Translations under genes and position numbers: made by a program
Shown: positions 1 to 7,324 of the stretch, piece by piece
How the letters are laid out: each line of letters opens with the position of its first letter
Numbering within the stretch: the first letter of the stretch is position 1
Assembly (NCBI GenBank): GCA_965227095.1
Contig: CBDDFL010000002.1
Span: 434,001-498,000, forward strand
Reading direction: 5' to 3'
DNA: 64,000 nt
Origin: JANQMY01 sp965227095
GTDB taxonomy: Bacteria > Pseudomonadota > Alphaproteobacteria > JANQMY01
The notes under the pieces: generated by a model
What the model was told of the DNA's origin: nothing
Database searches by the model: none
What the model saw: the letters and a program-made list of their open reading frames with translations, nothing else

Positions 1-166
1 ACGCGCGGCCCAATTGGACCCCAAGCTGAAAATCATGTTCATCACAGGGTTTGCCGCCGTGGCCTTGAACCCAAATTCGGAAGCGCCTAAATCGGCAAAA
101 GTCTTGTCGAAGCCGTTTCACTTGCGCGACCTTGTGGACGAAGTCGACCGCATCATGGCGGCCTAA
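1..166 (+). CDS. cpdR: CpdR-type response regulator, C-terminal end (partial)
   Basis: The reading frame enters from the left edge and stops at 164-166, leaving about 54 codons. The visible part contains the conserved receiver-domain lysine in a SKPF motif followed by an HLRDLVDEV helix, and the preceding FITGFAAVALNP stretch is characteristic of CpdR, the single-domain receiver protein that controls ClpXP proteolysis in alphaproteobacteria. The start and phospho-acceptor aspartate lie outside the window. The gene lies outside the island and marks the chromosomal flank. Family assignment is from recognised sequence; function here is inferred. Confidence 0.75.
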   Translation, partial: RAAQLDPKLKIMFITGFAAVALNPNSEAPKSAKVLSKPFHLRDLVDEVDRIMAA

Positions 167-269
167 GCCCCAAGGACCTAATTTTTGGAGGCTTGCGGGA
201 GCCAGACTTACCCGCTATATCCTCCCTCTTCTCATCCGAACGCGGTGGACCAACCGCTTTGAATGGTGC

Positions 270-347
<78 letters not shown>

Positions 348-358
348 AGCCGTTGAAA

Positions 359-1603
359 CTAAAGTCTTTTTCCCTTTCTCGCTTTCTGTGAAAGCCTGAT
401 TACATTGTCTTTTGCAACAGATTTGCAACGAGATTTTGGAAAAAGGTCCCGATCTGTTCGCTTATCGAGCTCGAACAGATATTCGTCGATTGCGTTAGCA
501 GCGTCTCGAAGATAGCCCGGATCATATTCGCCATACATCCGCGTGGTTCTAAACTCAGGACGACGGTGACCCAGCAGCACAGCGACCTGATCTTCGGGTA
601 CTTGCTTTGAGCGAAGAACAGTCGTCATTTTATGTCTGATCGAGTAAGGGACCAGCGCGGGCATCTCAAGTTTCTTCCGTGTACGGTTGAACGTGCTTTG
701 AAGGCTGTCAATCGTCCGATACGGCACGTAGCGTAGCTGCAATTTCCAAGGCTTTGTCTCAAGAAGCTGCTCTCGGTCTTCGTCAGACTTAACATCCTGC
801 AGGGCGAGCGGCATTGTCTCTGTCCATCGCTCGAGGTTTTCTGTCAGTCGGATATCCGGGCGAAACTTTCTGGGGTCCTGGGGACGTCCCTCTGGATTGA
901 GTCTTACAAGTCTGGCGTCCAGATCTATTTGGGACGGGCCGAGATCGAGTGCTGCCTCAGGACGACATGCGGTGTTCAATGCAATCATAAGCCAATGAAA
1001 AGCCTTCTCGGAGGAAAGCTCATCAATGAACTGAGCCAATTGATCGTCTTTTGGAATCCATTTGCCGGCAACGGGTGCAGGCATTCTCATCTTCTCGGCG
1101 ATCCAATTCTTGTTGTAGTAAACTTTAGGCGCGTCCTTGATACGGCTATGTTCGATTGCAGCCGAAAGAACGGTCATGTTCCGCGACATGTATCCGACCG
1201 AGTGGCCAAAGCGATCGCGCCAAACTTTTAGTATGGCCTCGCGCTGAAACGACTCAGATAAGTCTAAGATACGCTCACTACCGTCTAGAACTTCAGCGAA
1301 AAGAACGCAGGCCCGGTCTGCAGCATCAGCACTTGGCAGATTCGAAGTTACCTCCTCAGTGTATTTCTGGAGCACAGCCAAGACGAGTGCGTTGTCGTCC
1401 GACGTGTCTTTTGTCAGGACAAACTTGATCAGTTCGTCTTGCGCTTCTTCAAAGCTCTCCGTTTTAAGGCTCTTCCGGCAGACTTTTCTCTTTCGGTGAG
1501 GTCGATCGTATTCGTACCAGTAGACATAGTACGAAGCGGATCCTGGGACATTATTGTCAATGAAATGTCCTTTGTATTCCCACTTTCCTCTTTTTCTTGG
1601 CAT
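359..1603 (-). CDS. int: tyrosine recombinase (integrase of the tRNA-Val island)
   Basis: A 414-residue tyrosine recombinase, expected to cut and rejoin the tRNA-Val attB and the island attP. The catalytic domain shows box I TACRPEAALDL (R214), box II PYSIRHKM (R323, with Tyr in place of the usual His and H324 following), LLGHRRPE (H346) and the nucleophile region TTRMYGEY (Y357 most likely). The N-terminus (YYVYWYEYDRPHRKRK) looks like an arm-DNA-binding region. The stop lies only 12 bp from attL, and one pair of arm sites (412-429) falls inside the last codons. The start overlaps the upstream HTH gene by 175 bp in another frame. Confidence 0.9.
   Translation of the reverse strand: MPRKRGKWEYKGHFIDNNVPGSASYYVYWYEYDRPHRKRKVCRKSLKTESFEEAQDELIKFVLTKDTSDDNALVLAVLQKYTEEVTSNLPSADAADRACVLFAEVLDGSERILDLSESFQREAILKVWRDRFGHSVGYMSRNMTVLSAAIEHSRIKDAPKVYYNKNWIAEKMRMPAPVAGKWIPKDDQLAQFIDELSSEKAFHWLMIALNTACRPEAALDLGPSQIDLDARLVRLNPEGRPQDPRKFRPDIRLTENLERWTETMPLALQDVKSDEDREQLLETKPWKLQLRYVPYRTIDSLQSTFNRTRKKLEMPALVPYSIRHKMTTVLRSKQVPEDQVAVLLGHRRPEFRTTRMYGEYDPGYLRDAANAIDEYLFELDKRTDRDLFPKSRCKSVAKDNVIRLSQKARKGKRL
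412..429. repeat. integrase arm-type sites, left end (TTGCAAC x2)
   Basis: Two TTGCAAC heptamers at 412-418 and 423-429, spaced 11 bp start to start. The same arrangement, also TTGCAAC twice at 11 bp, is found at 43378-43395 inside the right end. In the excised circle the two pairs would flank the att core, as P and P' arms do. Confidence 0.7.
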
Positions 1604-1791
1604 GGCGGTCCCTCAGTTTTCCGCTCGATGTACTCGGCTATCCACTCGGCTTTGTACCAAAAAGTTCTACATCCGGGAGTGAAACGGATCTTACCTGCTA
1701 GCCGGGCCTCGCGTAGTTCGCGAGCGCCGACCGGTACACCCAGTATCTTGGGCACGTCCCTTTCCTTGATGTAGTTGTCAAATCGACTCAT
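1429..1791 (-). CDS. small HTH protein, excisionase/regulator-like
   Basis: A 120-residue protein whose first half (DVPKILGVPVGARELREARLAGK) reads as a helix-turn-helix of the AlpA/Xis or PrtN type, followed by FTPGCRTFWYKAEWIAEY. The C-terminal third is charged and low in complexity. I chose the start at 1791 because the -10-like hexamer TATATT lies at 1841-1846, downstream of the alternative ATG at 1875. It is upstream of int on the same strand and overlaps its start by 175 bp. Position suggests a directionality factor or activator for excision; the function is inferred. The overlap makes the exact 3' end less certain. Confidence 0.6.
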   Translation of the reverse strand: MSRFDNYIKERDVPKILGVPVGARELREARLAGKIRFTPGCRTFWYKAEWIAEYIERKTEGPPCQEKEESGNTKDISLTIMSQDPLRTMSTGTNTIDLTEREKSAGRALKRRALKKRKTN

Positions 1792-1840
1792 GGCACTAAG
1801 TGATTGTTTTCTTTGAGTTCGTCTTTCTGCTTTCCATTTG

Positions 1841-1885
1841 AATATAGATCTGCCTGTCTTGGACCGGTTGGACATTGATTGGACA
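1841..1885 (-). promoter_or_regulatory. regulon box 1 plus -10, upstream of the HTH-int genes
   Basis: On the minus strand TGTCCAATCAATGTCCAA (1885-1868) is a direct repeat with 11-bp period. A spacer of 21 bp separates it from TATATT (1846-1841). A further TTGGAC half-site lies just beyond it, near 1859-1864. Five related boxes occur elsewhere in the island. Confidence 0.65.
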
Positions 1886-1957
1886 AAGTCCTTCCATTTG
1901 AAAACAACACTAATTTTATGTATAATAGAGGGAGAGACGATGATTTGCTGAGGAACG

Positions 1958-2239
1958 ATGGCAAAACGAAAGGGAAATGGATTTGAACCCGATGGACTGA
2001 CAATTGCCTACAAAGAGTTAGGCACGATGCACATTGATGAGTTCGCGCAAGCTTTGTTGGCTGATATCCAAGCCCTCAAAGAGATCTACAATGTTCACTA
2101 TGTAAAGAACCCGCGACTACGGATTCATGTAACGAATGAGTATGGCGAAGAATATGATGTCCGCCGTCCGGTAGGTGGGCGTATCTTTTATATGGATACG
2201 CACCACTACCGCCCGGCTTGCAAAGACTATGAGCTGTGA
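1958..2239 (+). CDS. hypothetical protein
   Basis: A 93-residue soluble protein that I do not recognise. The ATG is preceded by GAGGAACG, a fair ribosome binding site. The first residues are basic (MAKRKGNG); the middle is mildly hydrophobic and helical, and the end carries a DTHHYRP stretch. It is divergent from the HTH-int pair and only 9 bp from the next small gene, suggesting one transcript with the second integrase. Confidence 0.55.
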   Translation: MAKRKGNGFEPDGLTIAYKELGTMHIDEFAQALLADIQALKEIYNVHYVKNPRLRIHVTNEYGEEYDVRRPVGGRIFYMDTHHYRPACKDYEL

Positions 2240-2248
2240 GGTGCCCCG

Positions 2249-2488
2249 ATGAGTATGAAGCCTCCTTGTTACATTGGTCTTTCTGAAGCGCGCGGCGTCC
2301 TCGCTGAGATGGGGGTTGAGCTAAATGACCGTCAAATGAAGCGCGCAGCAGAGAAAGACGCTTCCGGTCAGCGTAAATTGCCCTTCTTTGTGGATCCCAT
2401 TGATGGGCGCCTCAAGATTGAGAAGGGCAGCTTGGTCAACATCTATCGCCGAGCCCAGATCGAAGCAGAAAACGGTGCAAAACTCTAA
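2249..2488 (+). CDS. small hypothetical protein, possible recombination directionality factor
   Basis: A 79-residue charged protein with no membrane segment. The ATG follows GAGGTGCCCC. The sequence has a helix-rich first half (LSEARGVLAEMGVELNDRQMKRAAEK) and a short beta-like second half with a basic end. It lies 55 bp upstream of the second integrase on the same strand, the usual place for an excisionase, but I cannot show an HTH with confidence. Function is inferred from position only. Confidence 0.5.
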   Translation: MSMKPPCYIGLSEARGVLAEMGVELNDRQMKRAAEKDASGQRKLPFFVDPIDGRLKIEKGSLVNIYRRAQIEAENGAKL

Positions 2489-2543
2489 GACGTATACGGA
2501 TTAATATTGAAACGAAGAGGCAATTTTGGCCAAATGACAATGA

Positions 2544-3755
2544 ATGTCAGACATCAGGAAGAGGGTAGGTAAGAAAGGTACGACATACCAAGTAAGATAC
2601 CCGAGCACATCAACGAAATCAGGCTATGCGTATGCGACTTTCGACACGCGGAAGGCAGCAGTAGCATTCGTTGAAAGCGGAAAAACAACACAGTCAAGCG
2701 GCGTTGCTGATCCGAGCATTCGCACTGTACCCGAGGCCATCGACCGATGGCTTGATATCTGCCTTAAAGAAGGCCGGGATGGCCGCGATCCGGTAACCGA
2801 CTACACCTTTAAATCCTATCAGCGTCGAGCCGAGGTCATGAATTCCCATAACTGGGTAAAGCCACTGGCAGAACTGCAAACGCCTGACGTCGTTGGGTTT
2901 CGATCTTACCTTCTGCAAAACTTCAGCAGGGACATCGCTCGCAAGACACTCACATCCTTCCATGCAGTTATCAAAGAAATGGCTCTACGTGGACATATCG
3001 CCAGCAATGTTGCAGCTGGTGTCGCCATCAGAGCTGACTCGCGCTATGACGCGCCAATCGTCATCCCGACGATGCGAGAAGTAGCCACTCTCTTAGCGAC
3101 AGCAGACAGGCTCGCCAATCACAGGAACGCACGGATCGCAAAAACTTGGGAGAGATATCGACCCATTCTCTATCTAGCGGTCGATAGCGGCATGCGCCCT
3201 CAAGAATATCTGGCCATTGCCAGGTCAGCACTGATGGATGGTGGCGTCAAAGTGGAACGGGCTATCGAACGAGGTGGACGAAAGCTCTCTGTTCCTAAGA
3301 CAAGGGCTGGCCGTAGGTTTATCGACCTGAGCAGAGAGACCTTTGAAATGGTACAGCACTACGCTGATCACGTATCAGCGCAAAGTGAATATGACCTCGT
3401 CTTTTCAACAAACAATGGGCGATGGATCGAAACGGACAATTGGCGCAAGCGGGGCTTTTACCCGGTCTGCCTTGAAGCAGGCCTGCTTGAAGTCGGAGAG
3501 GATGCTAAGGGACGTAAGATCGAAAGGCCGCGGTTCAGTCCCTACGATCTAAGACACTTCTACGCGTCCATGCTGATCGAAGAAAAAACAAGTCTCAAAC
3601 GTATTCAGTCACTCATGGGGCATGAAGACATCAAGACGACGCTCAATGTATATGGTCATTTGATTGAGAAAGAAGGCGTGCCGAAATCAGAATCAGGTCT
3701 TGTGTCAAAACTCTCGACCATCTCTTGTGGCACGTCTGTGGCAGAAAACCCTTAA
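2544..3755 (+). CDS. second tyrosine recombinase (phage-type integrase)
   Basis: A 403-residue integrase with an N-terminal arm-binding strand region, a core-binding domain (about residues 60-165) and a catalytic domain. Catalytic residues visible: R218 (DSGMRPQEY), R337 in SPYDLRH (Tyr where His is usual in box II), H360 in LMGHEDIKTT and Y370 in NVYGHL. It is unlike the first integrase in sequence. Its last codons contain two TGTGGCA sites 11 bp apart, and 30 bp after the stop lies a tRNA-Asp 3' fragment, so it probably acts on tRNA-Asp genes. The gene is intact, with no frameshift. Confidence 0.9.
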   Translation: MSDIRKRVGKKGTTYQVRYPSTSTKSGYAYATFDTRKAAVAFVESGKTTQSSGVADPSIRTVPEAIDRWLDICLKEGRDGRDPVTDYTFKSYQRRAEVMNSHNWVKPLAELQTPDVVGFRSYLLQNFSRDIARKTLTSFHAVIKEMALRGHIASNVAAGVAIRADSRYDAPIVIPTMREVATLLATADRLANHRNARIAKTWERYRPILYLAVDSGMRPQEYLAIARSALMDGGVKVERAIERGGRKLSVPKTRAGRRFIDLSRETFEMVQHYADHVSAQSEYDLVFSTNNGRWIETDNWRKRGFYPVCLEAGLLEVGEDAKGRKIERPRFSPYDLRHFYASMLIEEKTSLKRIQSLMGHEDIKTTLNVYGHLIEKEGVPKSESGLVSKLSTISCGTSVAENP

Positions 3756-3784
3756 ACCACTGGTTTGTGGTGCGGTAGCGAGGA

Positions 3785-3829
3785 CTGTCACGCCGGAGGT
3801 CGCGGGTTCAAGTCCCGTCGCTCGCGCCA
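3785..3829 (+). other. tRNA-Asp 3' fragment (not a functional tRNA gene)
   Basis: Forty-five bases correspond to the 3' part of an alphaproteobacterial tRNA-Asp: anticodon loop CTGTCAC (GTC), anticodon 3' strand GCCGG, T-arm loop TTCAAGT, and a terminal CCA. The 5' half (acceptor 5' strand and D-arm) is missing, and upstream sequence cannot pair with the acceptor strand. It is best read as an attachment-site identity segment. Confidence 0.8.
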
Positions 3830-3863
3830 CAATCAAATCAATCAGTTAGCGGATTAATATGGT

Positions 3864-3891
3864 AAAAAACGGCCCATTCGGGCCGTTTTTT
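3864..3891 (+). terminator. rho-independent terminator
   Basis: ACGGCCC-ATTC-GGGCCGT hairpin with an A-tract before it and a T-tract after it. It lies just after the tRNA-Asp fragment, so it may be the terminator of the ancestral tRNA gene carried with the att segment, and it would also end the second integrase transcript. Confidence 0.8.
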
Positions 3892-4068
3892 GTGCCACAT
3901 AGTACATCCTCTGTAACCCGCAGGAATCTGTCATTGTCTGATTGAGCCCGCCTGGGCTTGTGGCAAGTTTGTGGCAAAAGGTCCTCCACCTTCCTAGTCT
4001 TTAGCGCGTCTGTCGATGAGTCACTCTCCTACTTTCTCCGTTGTCTCGTCAGCTCCCAAAGATCAGGC

Positions 4069-4199
4069 GCGACCTTGGCACCGGTCGCTTGCCGTCAATG
4101 GGGTGCCCGCACCAAGTGACCGTGTTCCCATGACGGCTGGCGCTTAGCCCGTCGCCTTTTGGTTCGCGTCCTTCGGGACCAACGAAACCCAAAAGGAGA
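4069..4199 (+). promoter_or_regulatory. structured leader 1 (conserved core, sequestered RBS)
   Basis: Three structures in order. A hairpin GCGACC/GGTCGC is at 4069-4088. A long stem GCCGTCA/TGACGGC (4091-4097 with 4131-4137) extends by GGG/CCC and encloses the core CCCGCACCA-AGTGA-CCGTGTT (4106-4126). Finally CCTTTTGG (4155-4162) pairs with CCAAAAGG (4189-4196), capped by TTCG/CGAA and an inner GTCC-TTCG-GGAC hairpin. The last stem buries the AAAAGGAG ribosome binding site of the gene at 4206. The core recurs in leaders at 4739 and 31848. Confidence 0.7.
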
Positions 4200-4205
4200 A
4201 ATGAG

Positions 4206-4571
4206 ATGGGACTTGATATGTATGCCATGACGACACGTGAACGGTTCGGTAGCGACGTCGACTTCAAACCACAAGAGCCAAGCGAGCTTCACTATTGGCG
4301 CAAACATCCTGACCTTCATGGTTGGATGGAAGCGCTTTACTTTGTGAAGGGCGGACGAGCTGACAGTTTTAACTGCGTTGCCGTTCGATTGACCTCTGAC
4401 GATCTCGATCTGCTCGAAGATGTCGTCAAGCGCAACGAACTTCCCCCAACCGAAGGCTTCTTCTTCGGTCAAACCACGGGTGAAGAGCGGGAGGACGATC
4501 TCGCCTTCATCGCCAAAGCCCGCGCTGCCATCGCAGACGGCCAAACCGTCTACTACGATTCCTGGTGGTAG
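4206..4571 (+). CDS. conserved hypothetical accessory protein of mobile elements
   Basis: A 121-residue soluble protein beginning MGLDMYAMT and ending in a Trp-rich tail (YYDSWW). I recall small proteins with this beginning on alphaproteobacterial plasmids and islands, often misnamed phosphoglycerate kinase, but I know no proven function. The ATG has an excellent ribosome binding site (AAAAGGAG, 10 bases upstream) that is locked in a leader hairpin. A terminator follows directly, so this is a single-gene unit. The shared leader with ardC suggests expression at the same moment in the element's life, perhaps on entry into a new host. Confidence 0.7.
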   Translation: MGLDMYAMTTRERFGSDVDFKPQEPSELHYWRKHPDLHGWMEALYFVKGGRADSFNCVAVRLTSDDLDLLEDVVKRNELPPTEGFFFGQTTGEEREDDLAFIAKARAAIADGQTVYYDSWW

Positions 4572-4576
4572 GCGCG

Positions 4577-4609
4577 AAGCCCAGTTCCTGCTGTGGGACC
4601 GGGCTTTTT
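4577..4609 (+). terminator. rho-independent terminator
   Basis: AAGCCC/GGGCTT outer stem with an inner GTTCC/GGGAC stem, followed by a run of T. It starts 6 bp after the stop of the preceding gene. Confidence 0.75.
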
Positions 4610-4738
4610 CTTTGTTTGGGCAGCGTCACCAAACACCTTGCTGCGAGCTCACCGTGTCTAAGTCTCCGTCAAGCCCTCCCGAGTGGGTCTTGGCACTTCC
4701 TCAAAACAATCCGTATCGGGCTAGCCGGACGCGCACCC

Positions 4739-4864
4739 CTGTCAACTGACGGCCCGCACCAGCCTCACTGACGTGAGCCGTGTTGTCAGATGACAGGCGC
4801 GCTCAGCGCCCGGCTCGGTCGCCCTCCTTGTTTTGAGAAACCCAAGACCCAATGGAGGGAAGCT
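4739..4864 (+). promoter_or_regulatory. structured leader 2, upstream of ardC (conserved core, sequestered RBS)
   Basis: CTGTCAaCTGAC (4739-4750) pairs with GTCAGaTGACAG (4785-4796). It encloses CCCGCACCA (4753-4761), a CTCAC-TGAC-GTGAG hairpin (4764-4777) and CCGTGTT (4778-4784). Downstream CCCTCC (4822-4827) can pair with the GGAGGG ribosome binding site (4854-4859). The order of elements equals that of leader 1, but the stem sequences are unrelated. The rest of the 4610-4738 gap shows nothing further. Confidence 0.7.
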
Positions 4865-5804
4865 CTGACCACGAAGAAGAAAGACATCTACGCAAGCGTC
4901 ACCGACAAGATTGTCGCCGAACTCGAAAAAGGCGTTCGGCCCTGGATCAAGCCCTGGAACGCAGAGCATGCCGCCGGCAGGATTACGAGACCGCTCCGCT
5001 CAGATGGCGCCACGCCCTATAACGGCATCAACGTAATTGCCCTGTGGATGGCGGCGACAGCCAAAGGATACGCCGCACCCATTTGGATGACCTACAAGCA
5101 AGCGCTGGAGCTTGGTGGTCAGGTTCGCAAAGGCGAGAAGAGCGAGCTTGTTGTCTACGCCAACAGCTTCAAGCAAACCGAACAAGATGATCACGGCAAC
5201 GAAGTTGAACGCGATATCCCCTTCATGAAGGGCTACGCGGTGTTCAATGTCGAGCAGATCGAGGGTCTTCCCGGACCCTACTACGAAACCGCTGCTCCCA
5301 CCCTTGATCCGGTAGAACGCATCGCCCACGCGGATCGCTTCTTTGAAGCGCTTAAAGCGGAGGTCCGCCATGGCGGTACCCGTGCCTACTACGCGGTAAC
5401 ATCAGACACAGTGCAGATGCCGCCCTTTGAGACATTCGCGTCTGCTGAAAGCTACTACGCCACGCTCGCCCATGAGTGCACTCATAATGCCGCCTTCGGG
5501 ATTATGCGTGTTATGCCGATATCGGCATAACACCCATTGGACGCGTCACCCCTCGCGGCTTGATCGCAGTTTTGGCCGCCAACGCTGGGGCGATGAAGGC
5601 TATGCAACCGAAGAACTTGTTGCTGAACTGGGCAGCGCGTTCCTCTGCGCAGATCTTGAGATCAGTCTTGAACCGCGTGACGATCACAGTGCCTATATCG
5701 CGTCGTGGCTCAAGGTGCTCAAGAACGACAAACGCGCAATCTTCGCCGCCGCTGCGCACGCCCAACGCGCTGCCGACTATCTCCATTCTCGAAACAAGGA
5801 ATAG
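4865..5804 (+). pseudogene. ardC: ArdC-like anti-restriction protein, disrupted
   Basis: The N-terminal part (TTKKKDIYASVTDKIVAELE ... PYNGINVIALW ... MKGYAVFNVEQIEGLP) is an ArdC ssDNA-binding domain. The metallopeptidase half follows, with LAHECTH as the HExxH motif. Directly after HECTH the frame is broken by 52 extra bases (5481-5532) and stops at 5528-5530. The family sequence resumes in another frame at WTRHPSRLDR and continues through GYATEELVAELGSAFLC to 5804. Removing the insert restores HECTHWTRHP. After the strong GGAGGG site the first in-frame codon is CTG (4865); the only in-frame ATG (4790) lies inside the leader stem. So the gene is probably inactive, possibly with start-codon damage too. 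Confidence 0.85.
5481..5532 (+). repeat. 52-bp palindromic insertion in ardC
   Basis: Deleting 5481-5532 exactly restores the ArdC reading frame and family sequence. The insert holds CATAAT/ATTATG inverted arms near its left part and a perfect 20-bp palindrome (5511-5530, TTATGCCGAT and its complement). No clear target duplication is visible. It could be a miniature element or a recombination scar. Confidence 0.65.
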
Positions 5805-5879
5805 TGCTAGGAACACATAAAATTGAAAAAGGCTTTGGACTCTCCACCAAAGCAGATCCTTGGCTTCTTTGTGGGAGCA

Positions 5880-5910
5880 CCGTCGCCTCACAGAGAGGTA
5901 AAGGCGACGG
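5880..5910 (+). other. stem-loop downstream of ardC
   Basis: CCGTCGCC (5880-5887) pairs with GGCGACGG (5903-5910). A smaller CTTTGG/CCAAAG hairpin lies just before it. There is no T-tract, so it is not a classic terminator. The rest of 5805-6002 has no gene. Confidence 0.4.
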
Positions 5911-6002
5911 ATGGCTCCACACGAAGCAGAAGCATTGGTGGCAAGCGAAGTAGTTAGAAACATACCGTTATCGAACGAACAAAGTAGAGTAAGCTTGGAT
6001 CC

Positions 6003-6359
6003 ATGAATGTTCTTTTTGTCTGCACCGCGAACCGGCTTCGAAGCCCAACGGCAGAAACTCTGTTCAAGAATGATCCCAGAATAGAAGTGAGATCAGCGGG
6101 GCTCGATCCGGACTGTCCCACACCGCTAGTTCAAGACCTAGTTGATTGGGCAGACCTCATATTTGTCATGGAGAATGCGCAGCGCGAAAAGATCCGCAAG
6201 AAATACAAGCAAAGGCCCGCGGACGGGCGGATCATCAATCTGAACCTTCCAGATGAGTATGAACGTGATCAGCCGGAGTTGATCGACTTGCTCAATATGA
6301 AAGTCCCACCAAGGATAGAGTCAGCGCTCAGGGCCATGGATAGGTCGTTAGACGAATAG
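6003..6359 (+). CDS. low-molecular-weight protein-tyrosine-phosphatase-like protein
   Basis: A 118-residue protein with the family's P-loop at the extreme N-terminus: VCTANRLRSPTAE, giving C7-x5-R13 as nucleophile cysteine and phosphate-binding arginine. A DLIFVME strand and a late LPDEYERDQPELIDLL follow; the usual DPY/DPF catalytic aspartate motif is altered. It is shorter than typical family members (about 150), as in the predicted phosphotyrosine phosphatases found near accessory genes. It is a lone gene with a weak ribosome binding site. Substrate unknown. Confidence 0.75.
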   Translation: MNVLFVCTANRLRSPTAETLFKNDPRIEVRSAGLDPDCPTPLVQDLVDWADLIFVMENAQREKIRKKYKQRPADGRIINLNLPDEYERDQPELIDLLNMKVPPRIESALRAMDRSLDE

Positions 6360-6542
6360 CGATGCCTGTTGTCCCACCGATATCGGACATTGCGTGGCAA
6401 GTATTGAAACTTCTCTGATCGGCCCGAACAGGAAGTTGGCGCTTGCACATATGAATGTCCGCATTCTGTCCCCTAAGCTGGCGTTCGGGTTATTCAGCTG
6501 CGCTACTGGCAAGGATGAATGGCCGCTTATCGACTCGACTAT

Positions 6543-6950
6543 TTAGGATGGGCACGGATTTACCCGAAGTGCCACACTGCCTGAGCTGGCCTCAGTTGGG
6601 TAAATGCCTAATCCGGCCATCACTCGAGCGCCGGTGTACTTCTCCATCTTCAGGCTATGAACCATCTTCGCCATGCTGAGATCATCGTGAAGTTCAGGCA
6701 CCACACACTGCTTTCGGCCGAAGCGAGTTAGTTGGAACTCCCGCCCGTCCAGGTTGTGCGTCTGAGCTTTTTCTCGCGCCATACCTAGCCACGCTTCGCC
6801 TTCACGCTCTACGATCCAAAGCGGCAGGTCTTTGGCGTCAGCATGCAAAACGACAACCTCTTCAGCGTCGTGCATCTGTTTGAACATGAACATAAACCCG
6901 GCGACACCGCCGATTGCGATTCCCACTAACACCCATAAGACAGACTTCAT
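6543..6950 (-). CDS. hypothetical single-span membrane protein
   Basis: A 135-residue protein with an N-terminal hydrophobic helix (SVLWVLVGIAIGGVAGFMFM), then a soluble domain (VVVLHADAKDLPLWIVEREGEAWLGM ... REFQLTRFG) that faintly resembles a split-barrel flavin-binding fold. I would not name it on that basis. The ATG is preceded by GAGGGCGAGAAGCA, a good site. It has no close neighbour on its strand. Probably a real gene of unknown role. Confidence 0.55.
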   Translation of the reverse strand: MKSVLWVLVGIAIGGVAGFMFMFKQMHDAEEVVVLHADAKDLPLWIVEREGEAWLGMAREKAQTHNLDGREFQLTRFGRKQCVVPELHDDLSMAKMVHSLKMEKYTGARVMAGLGIYPTEASSGSVALRVNPCPS

Positions 6951-7069
6951 TGCTTCTCGCCCTCATTGTTATTGCCATGCCACCCACGAGCTTGTCGCTT
7001 AAGCCGGGACCTAGTCTACTCGAATATACTAGTTGTATTCTTAAGAAGGGAAAGGCTGCTGTTGCAAGG

Positions 7070-7300
7070 TCGTGACTTGATGCGGCTCGGGAAGAGATGG
7101 TCTTCGCCCGTAAGTCCGCGATGCGAAATCAAGGCTTTAAGAGTAGCGCTCGTATTTGGCGTGATTTCAAACTGGACAGGTCTGCCCGTTTTCTTCTGAA
7201 CAAGGATCACGCGATCTTTAATGTTCCAAGGGAACTTACATCAGAGACTTTGATTGATACGAGATCGCATGCTCTCAGCTTGTTATCGATTGCCCTCGCG
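7070..7300 (-). pseudogene. XerC/D-like tyrosine recombinase remnant
   Basis: On the minus strand the segment AIDNKLRACDLVSIKVSDV, after one frameshift near 7210, continues as DRVILVQKKTGRPVQFEIT and ends near EDHLFPSRIKS. This matches the middle of the catalytic domain (box I region KLRxCDLV and the conserved QKKTGRPVQFE) of site-specific integrases common in proteobacteria. Both ends and the box II and Tyr motifs are missing. The upstream edge coincides with a perfect hairpin at 7300-7324. It is a decayed leftover of another mobile element. Confidence 0.7.
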
Positions 7301-7324
7301 AGAAGGGGTTTATAACCCCTTCTC
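7300..7324. repeat. 11-bp perfect inverted repeat
   Basis: GAGAAGGGGTT and AACCCCTTCTC separated by TAT. It sits exactly at the end of similarity of the integrase remnant, so it may be an element terminus. The following 7325-7545 stretch shows no gene. Confidence 0.55.

Larger units (their letters stand above)
3725..3977 (+). other. second attP-like site (tRNA-Asp core with flanking arm repeats)
   Basis: The core is the tRNA-Asp 3' fragment. Upstream, TTGTGGCA and CTGTGGCA lie at 3725-3732 and 3736-3743; downstream, TTGTGGCA occurs twice at 3958-3965 and 3969-3976. Both pairs have 11-bp spacing. Having arms on both sides of one core is the layout of an unrecombined attP, not of attL or attR. 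It is adjacent to and partly inside the second integrase gene. Confidence 0.65.

Noticed and set aside
3756..3829. Functional tRNA-Asp gene
   Set aside because: The sequence upstream of 3785 cannot form the acceptor 5' strand or D-arm, so only an attachment-site fragment remains.
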